A stretch of 64,000 nucleotides of DNA from the NCBI GenBank assembly GCA_965206315.1, contig OZ242210.1, positions 2,805,800 through 2,869,799 of the forward strand, written 5' to 3'. Source of the stretch: Bin16 sp965206315 (lineage in GTDB: Bacteria; Chloroflexota; Dehalococcoidia; Lucifugimonadales; Australimonadaceae). The stretch's first letter is position 1. Every line of letters starts with the position of its first letter. A program made the translations under genes and the position numbers. The notes under the pieces are model-generated. The model was not told the DNA's origin and made no database searches. It saw only the letters and a list, made by a program, of their open reading frames with translations. Shown piece after piece: positions 32,050-40,407 of the stretch.

Positions 32050-32973
32050 CTAGCCCACCCCCTCGAAGAAGAGCTCCTCCGGCGTGAAGCGGCGGCTGAT
32101 GATGCCGAGGTCCGCGGCATAGCGCACGATCGTCTCGATGGCGCGGCGGTTGTTCTCCAGCCCGTTCTCGTGCGGGAAGAGGCCGTGCTCGCGCAGCCAG
32201 CTCACTGGCAGCCCCATGTGCTCGGCATCGTCCGGGACGTTGGCGTAGTAGAGGCGGCGCGCCTCGTCACAGGCGTCCACGACAGCCTGTCCGAGTCCGG
32301 GGTTGGCGTCGAGCACATCGCTCTTCGCCGCCAGCATCACGTTGACAGGGAAGACGCCGCTCTGCCGGTGGTACGTCAGCGCCGCTTCGAGCGGGTCTAC
32401 GAACAGCGGCACGCGGTTCCCGCCCAGCGGGGGACCTCCGCGGTCGAACAGCACGGCATCCAGCTCGCCGCTCTCCAACTCGGCAATCTGGTCGCCGCCC
32501 TTCGATATGCTGAAGCGCGGGTCGCGGGGGTAGTCGACGCTCATCAGCGAGTTCGGCTCCGCTTCCACCCAGTGCACCCTCGTCAGGTCGAGGCCATACA
32601 CGTCCGCGAGCGCGCCACGCATCCACGTGCCGGGGTTGAACCCCCAGCCGCGCACGCCAACGCGCTTGCCTTCCAGGTCCTTCGGCTCGCGGATGCCCGC
32701 GTTCGCATTCACCTGCGCCCCGACGTGCGCGAAAGACACGTCCGGGAAGGCGGGGATACCCATAACGGGACGCCCCAGGTCCCTCGCGATGAGGTAGTTG
32801 GTGATGGGCACCACCATGATGTCGTAGGGAGGCTCAGTGAAGAGCTTGCCGTAGACCGAGCCTGAGCCTCCCTCCGGCCAGTCGGTCTCGACGTCGAAGC
32901 CCTGCACCTTCACTGTGCCGTTCGCCAGGTACTCGGCGGCGTACTCGTGGTCCGCCATCAGCGTTATCGTCAT
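32050..32973 (-). CDS. 4,5-dihydroxyphthalate decarboxylase-like (Pht5) periplasmic-binding-fold protein
   Basis: 307 residues without a signal peptide. The order M-A-D-H-E-Y-A-A near the start, P-Y-D-I-M-V-V-P-I-T-N-Y, L-E-G-K-R-V-G-V-R-G-W-G and V-H-W-V-E-A-E-P matches cytoplasmic proteins annotated as 4,5-dihydroxyphthalate decarboxylase, which share the type II binding-protein fold. In the phthalate pathway this enzyme follows the 4,5-dioxygenase (Rieske) and the Gfo/Idh-type dehydrogenase, both abundant here. Substrate specificity is unproven; an ABC-type solute receptor is the alternative. It starts 4 bp after the gamma-glutamyltransferase stop, so it is second in that operon. Confidence 0.75.
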   Translation of the reverse strand: MTITLMADHEYAAEYLANGTVKVQGFDVETDWPEGGSGSVYGKLFTEPPYDIMVVPITNYLIARDLGRPVMGIPAFPDVSFAHVGAQVNANAGIREPKDLEGKRVGVRGWGFNPGTWMRGALADVYGLDLTRVHWVEAEPNSLMSVDYPRDPRFSISKGGDQIAELESGELDAVLFDRGGPPLGGNRVPLFVDPLEAALTYHRQSGVFPVNVMLAAKSDVLDANPGLGQAVVDACDEARRLYYANVPDDAEHMGLPVSWLREHGLFPHENGLENNRRAIETIVRYAADLGIISRRFTPEELFFEGVG

Positions 32974-32977
32974 GCAT

Positions 32978-34627
32978 TTACTCCGGTATGGGGTAGCCGT
33001 CGGAGCGGCGGTCAGTGCCGCCGGTGTGGACGCCCCGCTCGTGGTCTATCCCTATCAGTTGCACCGCGCCGGGTGTGCCGACGCTCGGATACGTCCTGGT
33101 CTTGTGCCCTTTCGCCTCTAGCGCCTGCAGCGTCTCCTCGGGGAAGCCGTCCTCCAAGCGGAGCACCATCTCCTCGTCTATCGAGCGCGGGTCGGTGCCG
33201 GGGAAGTGAGTCCAGCGCGGCGCGTCAGCGGCCTGCTGCACGTTCATCCCGTGGTCTATCACGTTGGACACCGCCTGCGCGTTCCATTGCGGCTGGTTGT
33301 CACCGCCCGGCGTCCCGCCGACGAGAACGGGCTTGTCGTCCTTGAACACCATGTAGGCGTGGATCGTGTTGATCGTCTTCTTGCCCGGCGCGATGACGTT
33401 CACGTGTCCCTCGTCCAGGTAGAAGCCGCGCCCTGCCCTGTCGTTCAGCAGGATGCCGGTGTCCCCGCACACGAACCCGCTGCCCCAGTACGCCGAGAGG
33501 CTGTGGATGAACGAGACCGCGTTGCCTTCCTTGTCGATCACGTTGAAGTACGATGTGCTCGGGGTGGGGGCGACCGAGTGTGCGAGTTCGCCCGCGGGCA
33601 CGATGCCCTCGGCGGCCCGCTCCGGGTCGATGCGCTTGATGCGCTCGGCGGCGTACTCCGGCGACAGCAGCTCGTCCAGCGGCACGTCGATGAACGCCGG
33701 GTCGCCGACGTACGCGAGGCGGTCTGCGAACGCCAGCCGCTTCGCCTCGACCATCGCATGGATGCTCTCGACGGTGTTATGCCCCATCGCCGCGAGGTCG
33801 AATCCGTCCAGCAGGCTCAGCAGTTCCAGCGTGAGCATGCCCTGCGATGGCAGACCTGTCGCGTAGGCGGTGTGCCCGTGGTAGCGCACCGATGGCGGGT
33901 TCTCATAGACGGACGTCTCCTGTGCCGCGAGGTCGGCCTCGTCGATGAGGCCGCCGCCGGCCTCCATCGCCTGTGCTATCTCCCGTGCGATTCCGCCACG
34001 GTAGAACTCATCCGGCCCGTGCTGCGCGATGCGGCGCAGCGACCGTGCGAGGTTCGGCTGCGCGAATACGTCGCCCACCTGGTACGCGGAGCCGTCAGGC
34101 TTGATGTACGTCTTCGCCGTCGACTCGTACTTGGCGATCTTGTCGTAGTGGTCGCTGAAGTAGCTCGCCGAGCGGGGTGGCAGGGAAAAGCCCTCCGATG
34201 CAAGGCCTATGGCCGGGTCGATGAGCGACGCCAGCGAGCGCGTCCCGAACCGGTCGACGATCGTCTGCCACGCAAGCACCTCGCCGGGAACGGCGGGCGT
34301 CAGCGGGCCGTCAGGGGGCATCTTCACGTAGCCCAGGTCAGTGAAGTACTCCCGCCTGGCGCGCATCGGCGCCCTGCCGGAGCTGGAGACGCCGTAGAGC
34401 GTGCCGGACGCGGCGTGGTAGAGGAGTGCGAACACCTCGCCGCCGATGCCGCACATCATCGGCAGGGTCACGGCTTCAGCCGCCGCGACCGCTACTGCGG
34501 CGTCGAACGCGTTACCTCCTTCGCGCATCACCTGCGCGCCCACGGCCCCTGCCGGCGTCGATGCCGAGCCGACCAGTCCGCGCGTCGTGTATACGGGGCT
34601 ATGCGACCTGTTGATTACGCTGCTCAT
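32978..34627 (-). CDS. ggt: gamma-glutamyltransferase-family Ntn hydrolase
   Basis: 549 residues. Typical GGT blocks: A-S-T-P-A-G-A-V-G-A-Q-V-M-R-E-G-G-N-A-F-D-A near 22-43, M-C-G-I-G-G-E-V-F, G-L-P-S-Q-G, E-A-K-R-L-A-F-A-D-R, and G-G-T-P-G-G-D-N-Q-P-Q-W-N. The autocleavage nucleophile should be T358 in T-P-S-T-S-Y-F-N-V-I-D (classically T-T-H). No signal peptide is seen, so it may be cytoplasmic, as in oxamate amidohydrolase-type GGT relatives. Transcription diverges from the second bicupin-EutA pair. Confidence 0.88.
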   Translation of the reverse strand: MSSVINRSHSPVYTTRGLVGSASTPAGAVGAQVMREGGNAFDAAVAVAAAEAVTLPMMCGIGGEVFALLYHAASGTLYGVSSSGRAPMRARREYFTDLGYVKMPPDGPLTPAVPGEVLAWQTIVDRFGTRSLASLIDPAIGLASEGFSLPPRSASYFSDHYDKIAKYESTAKTYIKPDGSAYQVGDVFAQPNLARSLRRIAQHGPDEFYRGGIAREIAQAMEAGGGLIDEADLAAQETSVYENPPSVRYHGHTAYATGLPSQGMLTLELLSLLDGFDLAAMGHNTVESIHAMVEAKRLAFADRLAYVGDPAFIDVPLDELLSPEYAAERIKRIDPERAAEGIVPAGELAHSVAPTPSTSYFNVIDKEGNAVSFIHSLSAYWGSGFVCGDTGILLNDRAGRGFYLDEGHVNVIAPGKKTINTIHAYMVFKDDKPVLVGGTPGGDNQPQWNAQAVSNVIDHGMNVQQAADAPRWTHFPGTDPRSIDEEMVLRLEDGFPEETLQALEAKGHKTRTYPSVGTPGAVQLIGIDHERGVHTGGTDRRSDGYPIPE

Positions 34628-34750
34628 GATGACGCACCTCTCTCGCACGAGTATCCGGGCAGCGGCATGATATGCTCCGCATCTGTTACGAGCAACGCGC
34701 GCACGCCTGAACCGCGCCGCACGGCACAACATCGGAAGAGAGGAAGCATC

Positions 34751-35842
34751 ATGGCCGAAGACTTCACCTACGACCGCTGGATGAACGCGCAGGGGATACC
34801 CGTGCATCGCGGCTACTACATCGAGGACCTGCGGAACATCGAACTCGGTCGCTGGAGCCTGCGCGACTGCGACGCAGCCTTCATCCAGTTGGAAGGCATG
34901 CCGGGCGTCGTGGAAGGGCGCGTGCAGGAAGTGCCGCCGGGCGGCTCCATCAGGCCGTTCAAGCAGGCGATAGACGAGATGGTCTACGTCGCCAGCGGAC
35001 AGGGCACGGCGTCGGTATGGAGCGGCGACGGCGAGCCGCACACGTTCGAGTGGTCGCCGCGCAGCCTCTTCCTCATCCCGCGCAACTCGTGGGCGCAGTT
35101 CAACAACATGCAGGGCGACAGACCCGCGCGCCTGCTGCACTACAACTACCTCCCCATCGCCATGTCCGCCATCCCCAACCCGGACTTCTTCTTCAACAAC
35201 CCGTTCGAGGAGAACGTGCTGGCGGGCGAGGACTTCTACTCCGAGGCCGAGGCGACGACGCAGGAGCATGTGGCGGAAGGAGCGGCCGGACGCACGCTCT
35301 GGCTCGGCAACTTCTTCCCGGACATGGGCGTCTGGGACAAGCTGATGCACCGCCCCGGACGCGGCTCCCTGAACCGCTCCGTCTACATGCGCATCCCCGG
35401 CTCCGAGCTGCGCGCGCACATGTCCGTCTTCCCCGCGGGAACGTACAAGAAGGGCCACCGCCACGGGCCGGGCCGCGTCATCGTCATCCCTGGCGGCGAA
35501 GGCTTCTCCATCATGTGGCAGGAAGGCCAGGAGAAGATCGTCATCCACTGGCACGAGGCAAGCTGCTTCGTGCCGCCGGACCGCTGGTTCCACCAGCACT
35601 TCAACCTCGGCGCCGCCCCCGGACGCTATCTCGCGCTCCATCCCCCGAACCAGTTCATGGGCATGTCCGAGTCCGTCCAGGACCTCTCGCGCGACCAGAT
35701 CGAGTACCCGGACGAGGACCCCTGGATCCGCCAGTACTTCGAGAGCCAACTGGCCGAGCGGGGCATCGAGTCCCAGATGCCGGACGAGGCGTACCGAGAC
35801 CGCAACTACCGCTGGGACTACACCGGAGTCAAGGAGAACTAG
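34751..35842 (+). CDS. bicupin protein of unknown function (paralogue 2)
   Basis: 363 residues from an ATG 7-13 nt after GAGAGGAAG. It aligns along its whole length with the protein at 25489: F-T-Y-D-R-W-M-N-A-Q-G-I-P-V-H-R-G-Y-Y near the start, K-K-G-H-R-H-G-P-G-R-V, W-H-E-A-S-C-F-V-P-P and W-F-H-Q-H-F-N-L-G in the metal-binding second cupin. A region near residues 150-215 differs most between the two. Its EutA-like partner follows 49 bp later. Function unknown; duplicated together with the partner. Confidence 0.75.
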   Translation: MAEDFTYDRWMNAQGIPVHRGYYIEDLRNIELGRWSLRDCDAAFIQLEGMPGVVEGRVQEVPPGGSIRPFKQAIDEMVYVASGQGTASVWSGDGEPHTFEWSPRSLFLIPRNSWAQFNNMQGDRPARLLHYNYLPIAMSAIPNPDFFFNNPFEENVLAGEDFYSEAEATTQEHVAEGAAGRTLWLGNFFPDMGVWDKLMHRPGRGSLNRSVYMRIPGSELRAHMSVFPAGTYKKGHRHGPGRVIVIPGGEGFSIMWQEGQEKIVIHWHEASCFVPPDRWFHQHFNLGAAPGRYLALHPPNQFMGMSESVQDLSRDQIEYPDEDPWIRQYFESQLAERGIESQMPDEAYRDRNYRWDYTGVKEN

Positions 35843-35891
35843 CGCCTCCCGCCCATCGCATAGACACCAGCCGAAAGGAAGACCAGCCCTC

Positions 35892-37454
35892 ATGCACGAC
35901 GAGCCCTGGGCGCACGTCCACGACCCCGACGAAGAGCGCCTCGCCAAACTCACCATCGAACTGAACAATCCCGACCACGACTACTACCACTACGAGGTCA
36001 TCGAGCTCACGACGGTCGGGATCGACATCGGCTCCTCCACGTCGCACCTCATGTTCTCCAGCATCACGCTCCAGCGCGTGCAGGAGATGCACTCCAGCCG
36101 GTACGTCGTCGTGGACAGGCAGACGCTCTACAAGTCGCCCATCCTGCTCACTCCGTACACGCATGACAACCTGATCAACACGGAGCAGCTGGAGCGGTTC
36201 GTCGCCGAGTCGTACGCGGAGGCCGGGTTCGAGCCGCAGGACGTCGACAGCGGCGCCATCATCCTCACCGGCGAGGCGATCAAGCGGCGCAACGCCCACG
36301 CGATAGCCGACATCTTCGCCGACCAGGCGGGCAAGTTCGTCTGCGCATCGGCGGGCCACAACCTCGAGTCCGTCCTTGCTGCCAACGGCTCAGGCTCGGT
36401 CAAACTCTCGCGCAACCCGCGCCAGGCCGTGCTGAACGTCGACATCGGCGGCGGCACGACGAAGTTCGCGCTCGTGCACGCAGGACGCATCCAGCACACC
36501 GCTGCACTCAACGTCGGTGGACGGCTCGTCGCCACGGACGCCAATGGCGTCGTAACGCGCATCGAGGATGCCGCGCACACTGCCGCGGACAGCATCGGCG
36601 TGCCGCTCACGCTCGGCGAGCGACTGCCGGATGAGCACCGCACCGCCATCGCGGACGCGCTCGCCGAGTGCCTGCTCGACGTGATCCAGGGCCGCCCGCG
36701 CTCTGAACTGACGCAGGCGCTGCTGCTGACCGGCGACATGCCCCAGGACATGGCGTTCGAGGCGCTCGTCTTCTCGGGCGGGGTCTCCGAGTACGTCTAC
36801 GACAACGAGACGCAGGAGTTCGGCGACCTTGCGATCGCGCTCGCGGCAGCAGTCCGACGCAAGATCGCGGAGCACGCCCTGCCTGCGCCGGTGCAGCCCG
36901 CGGCGGAGCGCATCCGCGCCACCGTCATCGGCGCATCGCAGTTCACCGTGCAGCTGAGCGGGAACACGCTCTCAATCTCGGACCCGTCGCTCCTCCCCTA
37001 CCGGAACGTGCCGGTGCTCATCTCCCGGCTGCCCGAGGACCGCGAGGTGCAGCCTGAGGAGGTCGCTGCGCTCGTTGGAGAGGCGTTCGAGCGGCAGGAC
37101 CTCGTTGAGGGCGAGCAGCAGGTTGCGCTCGCGTTCGAGTGGGACGGCCTGCCGCGCTACGCGCAGATACGGAAGATAGCGGACGGCATAGCGTCGGCGG
37201 TGCCGCGCTCGCTGGCGAACGGCGCGCCGCTCATGCTCGTCTTCACCGGCGACTTCGCCAAGCTCGTGGGCGACACCATCACGAAGGACATGGGCATCCC
37301 GAACCCGGTCATCTCCATCGACAATCTCTTCCTGCAGGAGTTCGATTTCATAGACATCGGGGAGATGATCTACCCCGCGCGCGTCGTTCCGGTGGTGGTG
37401 AAGTCATTGCTCTTCCCGGAGATCGAGAAGCAGACCGCCGAGGTGCTGGACTAG
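35892..37454 (+). CDS. eutA: EutA-like ASKHA ATPase (paralogue 2)
   Basis: 520 residues. G-I-D-I-G-S-S-T (43-50) and D-I-G-G-G-T-T-K (184-191) form the nucleotide site. V-F-S-G-G-V-S-E-Y-V-Y-D and I-R-A-T-V-I-G-A-S-Q-F-T-V-Q-L-S-G-N match canonical EutA even better than paralogue 1, and the C-terminus ends with V-V-P-V-V-V-K-S-L-L-F-P. The N-terminal extension differs from paralogue 1 (N-P-D-H-D-Y-Y-H-Y). Its gene neighbour is again the bicupin. Canonical role: ATP-driven reactivation of ethanolamine ammonia-lyase; the client here is unknown. Confidence 0.82.
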   Translation: MHDEPWAHVHDPDEERLAKLTIELNNPDHDYYHYEVIELTTVGIDIGSSTSHLMFSSITLQRVQEMHSSRYVVVDRQTLYKSPILLTPYTHDNLINTEQLERFVAESYAEAGFEPQDVDSGAIILTGEAIKRRNAHAIADIFADQAGKFVCASAGHNLESVLAANGSGSVKLSRNPRQAVLNVDIGGGTTKFALVHAGRIQHTAALNVGGRLVATDANGVVTRIEDAAHTAADSIGVPLTLGERLPDEHRTAIADALAECLLDVIQGRPRSELTQALLLTGDMPQDMAFEALVFSGGVSEYVYDNETQEFGDLAIALAAAVRRKIAEHALPAPVQPAAERIRATVIGASQFTVQLSGNTLSISDPSLLPYRNVPVLISRLPEDREVQPEEVAALVGEAFERQDLVEGEQQVALAFEWDGLPRYAQIRKIADGIASAVPRSLANGAPLMLVFTGDFAKLVGDTITKDMGIPNPVISIDNLFLQEFDFIDIGEMIYPARVVPVVVKSLLFPEIEKQTAEVLD

Positions 37455-37483
37455 CACCCCGGGGGGCGCGTCCGTCCCGGCGC

Positions 37484-37945
37484 TCAGTCCTCGTCGTTCG
37501 ACAGGGGAGCTTGTCCGGCTATCTCCGGACGACGGAGCCGCCGGTAGAGCGGCGACGTGAACCAGAGCCACAGCAGGGCGAATATCCCGAACGCGATACC
37601 ACCCCAGAAGAGCCCTGCCGCCAGCTGTCCACCAGGTGTGGGGCCCCGCCACGTGCGCGACGGTTCCGCGGAGTCGAACGTGACCAGGACCTCGTCGCCG
37701 TTCGCGTAGTAGCCGATGCACTCGTCCGTCAGGCGCGAGAAGTTCTTGCACTCGGTCCACGCGGGGATCGTTACTGTCTGGCCCGCCTGCGTCGTGTACG
37801 TCAGGCGGCTGTCCTCGTAGACCGCTATCGACTGCTCCGTCCGGTCCGCCAGTTCGCCCACACCGCCAAGCAGGATCCACCCCGCGAAGACCGCAATCGC
37901 AGCCACGACGAGGCCGGCGAAGGATATCCGCATGTTGATCTTCAT
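37484..37945 (-). CDS. two-helix membrane protein, DUF3592-like
   Basis: 153 residues. An N-terminal span (S-F-A-G-L-V-V-A-A-I-A-V-F-A-G-W) precedes an extracytoplasmic beta region of about 80 residues containing C-K-N-F and D-E-C-I-G-Y-Y. A second span (A-G-L-F-W-G-G-I-A-F-G-I-F-A-L-L) and a basic tail follow. The G-D-E-V-L-V-T-F-D pattern recalls DUF3592-type proteins. Last gene of the tct operon by position, 12 bp from its neighbour. Function unknown. Confidence 0.65.
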   Translation of the reverse strand: MKINMRISFAGLVVAAIAVFAGWILLGGVGELADRTEQSIAVYEDSRLTYTTQAGQTVTIPAWTECKNFSRLTDECIGYYANGDEVLVTFDSAEPSRTWRGPTPGGQLAAGLFWGGIAFGIFALLWLWFTSPLYRRLRRPEIAGQAPLSNDED

Positions 37946-37957
37946 GTCAGGGCGCGG

Positions 37958-38215
37958 TCACCCCGGGAAGCGATTTTCGCCGGAAGCCACCCACTTCGGC
38001 GCGAGCCAACGCAGCAGCAGGAACAGCCCTACATACACGACGACTATGGTGATGCCAACGATGGCGTAGCCGACTGCTCCTTGTTCCCCACCCACCAGGG
38101 GCTTCAGCACTTCGATGAGAAAGTAGACCCCGACGAGCGCAACGGCTGCCGCGCCCAGTGCGCCTGCCGTGTTCCACACGGCGCGGGCTCTCGTTCCGTT
38201 GCCACCATTCTGCAC
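37958..38215 (-). CDS. small two-helix membrane protein in tct operon
   Basis: 85 residues from a GTG start at 38215, 7 nt after AAGGAAGGAG; in-frame ATGs are only found far upstream inside tctAB. Two hydrophobic spans (A-G-A-L-G-A-A-A-V-A-L-V-G-V and A-I-V-G-I-T-I-V-V-V-Y-V-G-L-F-L-L-L) flank a short L-K-P-L-V-G-G-E-Q-G loop. No family recognised. It lies 26 bp after the TctAB fusion gene. Confidence 0.6.
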   Translation of the reverse strand: MQNGGNGTRARAVWNTAGALGAAAVALVGVYFLIEVLKPLVGGEQGAVGYAIVGITIVVVYVGLFLLLRWLAPKWVASGENRFPG

Positions 38216-38241
38216 GCCTGAACTCCTTCCTTGGTCTGCTT

Positions 38242-40272
38242 CTAGCTCAACCAGTCCAGGATGAACGGGGTAGGCCAGATGACGGCGAGGGCAAAGTCGA
38301 AGAAGAGCAGGTTCAGGATGAGGATGGTGACGCCGGCGACGATGCCCCCTATCACCCCTGTCCTGTTCTGCATCATCAGCATGGGGCCGAGCGTGGCGAT
38401 GACCACCGCACCCCACTTCAGTCCTTCGTTCATCAGGCCGGTCATCAGCAGCATCGAGAGCAGCATGATGAGGAAGATGAGTCCGGCCGAGCGCGCCCCT
38501 TCCATCCCACGGCTGCGTATCCCGATGTCCATGATCTCGCCGGTCTCAGCGCCCAAGCCCTCGCGAACGAGCTGAATGACGCAGAGTCCGAGACCGGTGA
38601 TCGCGAGGCTCATCGGGAACCACTTACCGAAGAAGGAGAACGTTGTCGCCTCCCAGATGGCATAGGCGAGGACGAATATCGCCGCCACCGTGAAGACGTG
38701 CTCCTCTCGCCAGCGCCAGTGCCAGCGGCGGGCCGGAGCGTCCGGGGCTTCGCCTGCCGGTGGGGCAAGCCTGGCGCCCGCAACTCCATCGTCCTCGGAA
38801 CTCATGCTGCCGCTCATGAACTTGGTGAAGAGCGCCCCCATCAGGACAGCCAGCACGACGAGCACGATGAAGAGGGGGCGGGTGAACGTGCCTACCCAGT
38901 CGTAGCGGGCGACGGAGTCAGTGATGTTCGTCTCGATGATGGGACCGAGGATGAACCCGATGAGCAGCGGCGGGCGCGGCCAGCGGTAGCGCTTCATCAG
39001 CATCCCCAGCACCGCGCCCCCCAGCACGATAGCGATCGCGCTCACGTCCCGCGTGTCCTGGAAGGCTGCCAGCAGTGATATGGGGATGATGAGGAAGCCG
39101 AGCACCGGGTACGGGATGAGCGTGAGGCGCGCCATCTGCCGCGTGAAGCCGAAACCGAGCAGCGTCACGAACAGGTTCCCCAGCCCCAGGCTGACGATGA
39201 TCATGATGGTGATGTCCGCGTGGTCTTCCAGCATACGCGGGCCGGGCGCGATGCCGTAGGCCAGCATCGCAACGATAACGAACGCCCACGCGCGTCCGCC
39301 GGGGATGCCCAAGGCAAGCGTAGGGACCGCCTGTCCGCCCTCCTTCGAATTCTGGGCGGACTCGGCGAACAGCACGCCATCCAGCGAGCCCTTGCCGAAC
39401 TGGCTCTTGTCCTTCGTCCAGAAGATGCCGAATGCGTAGGACATCCAGTCCACCACGCCGCTGCCGATGCCCGGCACCGCCCCCAGGAAGACGCCGAAAA
39501 GCGACTGCCGGACAGCCACGTGCCAGCGCGAAAAACCGTATCGTGCCCCGCTGAATATCTCGCTGTAGCTGATGCGGGCGTCCTTGGGCGCAAGCGGTTT
39601 GCGCGTCATCGTCAGGTCGATGATCTCGGGCAGCGCGAAGACGCCGATGGTTGTCGCGATGAGCGGCAAGCCTGTCCAGAGCAACCACTCCTGTTCGAAG
39701 GAGTACCGGAAGTCGAGGCCGATCGGGCCCACCGTGCTGAGCAACATCCCGAAGATACCCGCCGCGATGCCCTTGATCATCGCGCCACCGCTCAACGCCG
39801 CCACCATCGCGACTCCGAACATCGCCATAGCCGCAATCTCGGCAAAGCCGAACGCCAGTACGAACGGGGCTATGACCGGGATGATGATCGCAAGCGCGAA
39901 CGCGCCCACGACCCCGCCTATCGCGGAGACGGCGTAGACCGCCCCCAACGTATGCGCGGCATATCCACGCTGCGCCAACTGGTTCCCTTCCAGGAACGTG
40001 ACCTGCGTCGCGCCGCCTGGCATGCCAAGCAGGATGGAGGGGATGGAGTCCAGCGTGTTGTCGATGCCGGTCAGCGTCGCCAGCATCACGAGCCCGACTA
40101 CAGGGTCCGACACCGAGATCACGATGAACGGGATCATGATGGCCATCACCAAGGTTGCCGAGATGCCCGGGATCAGGGCGATCGGGACGGTGATGAACAC
40201 GGCGACCAGGAAGCCCGTCCAGTAGCCGGCGGTACTCAGATAGGAAAGCCCCTCAACGAAATCAGCCAGCAT
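38242..40272 (-). CDS. tctA: TctA-TctB fusion, membrane component of tripartite tricarboxylate transporter
   Basis: 676 residues, against about 500 for TctA alone. Residues 1-500 are TctA: V-P-I-A-L-I-P-G-I-S-A-T near 29-40, S-I-P-S-I-L-L-G-M-P-G-G-A, and the second repeat V-F-L-G-A-V-P-G-I-G-S-G-V and T-L-A-L-G-I-P-G-G. After a polar linker (about 490-525, D-D-G-V-A-G-A-R-L-A-P-P) come four more hydrophobic segments with the length and pattern of TctB. The fused carrier would import a carboxylate presented by TctC, driven by ion gradient. It lies 135 bp after tctC. Confidence 0.9.
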   Translation of the reverse strand: MLADFVEGLSYLSTAGYWTGFLVAVFITVPIALIPGISATLVMAIMIPFIVISVSDPVVGLVMLATLTGIDNTLDSIPSILLGMPGGATQVTFLEGNQLAQRGYAAHTLGAVYAVSAIGGVVGAFALAIIIPVIAPFVLAFGFAEIAAMAMFGVAMVAALSGGAMIKGIAAGIFGMLLSTVGPIGLDFRYSFEQEWLLWTGLPLIATTIGVFALPEIIDLTMTRKPLAPKDARISYSEIFSGARYGFSRWHVAVRQSLFGVFLGAVPGIGSGVVDWMSYAFGIFWTKDKSQFGKGSLDGVLFAESAQNSKEGGQAVPTLALGIPGGRAWAFVIVAMLAYGIAPGPRMLEDHADITIMIIVSLGLGNLFVTLLGFGFTRQMARLTLIPYPVLGFLIIPISLLAAFQDTRDVSAIAIVLGGAVLGMLMKRYRWPRPPLLIGFILGPIIETNITDSVARYDWVGTFTRPLFIVLVVLAVLMGALFTKFMSGSMSSEDDGVAGARLAPPAGEAPDAPARRWHWRWREEHVFTVAAIFVLAYAIWEATTFSFFGKWFPMSLAITGLGLCVIQLVREGLGAETGEIMDIGIRSRGMEGARSAGLIFLIMLLSMLLMTGLMNEGLKWGAVVIATLGPMLMMQNRTGVIGGIVAGVTILILNLLFFDFALAVIWPTPFILDWLS

Positions 40273-40407
40273 CGAAGTCTCCCATCAAGCCATTGCAACG
40301 GCCGCCAGCCGCTCACGGGTCAGCGGAAGAGGCATGCTCCTTGATCTGCGTTAGAAAGGAGGCGGCGCGGAGAGATTCCGCGCCGCCCCTTGCGAGTCAG
40401 ATGGCTA

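Noticed and set aside
33206..34750. Long rightward open frame running into the second bicupin gene
   Set aside because: It is antisense to gamma-glutamyltransferase and has no motifs; only the part from the ATG at 34751, with its own ribosome site, is coding.
34628..35968. Leftward extension of gamma-glutamyltransferase to about 996 residues
   Set aside because: The extra residues are antisense to the bicupin gene; family length and the ATG at 34627 give a normal protein.
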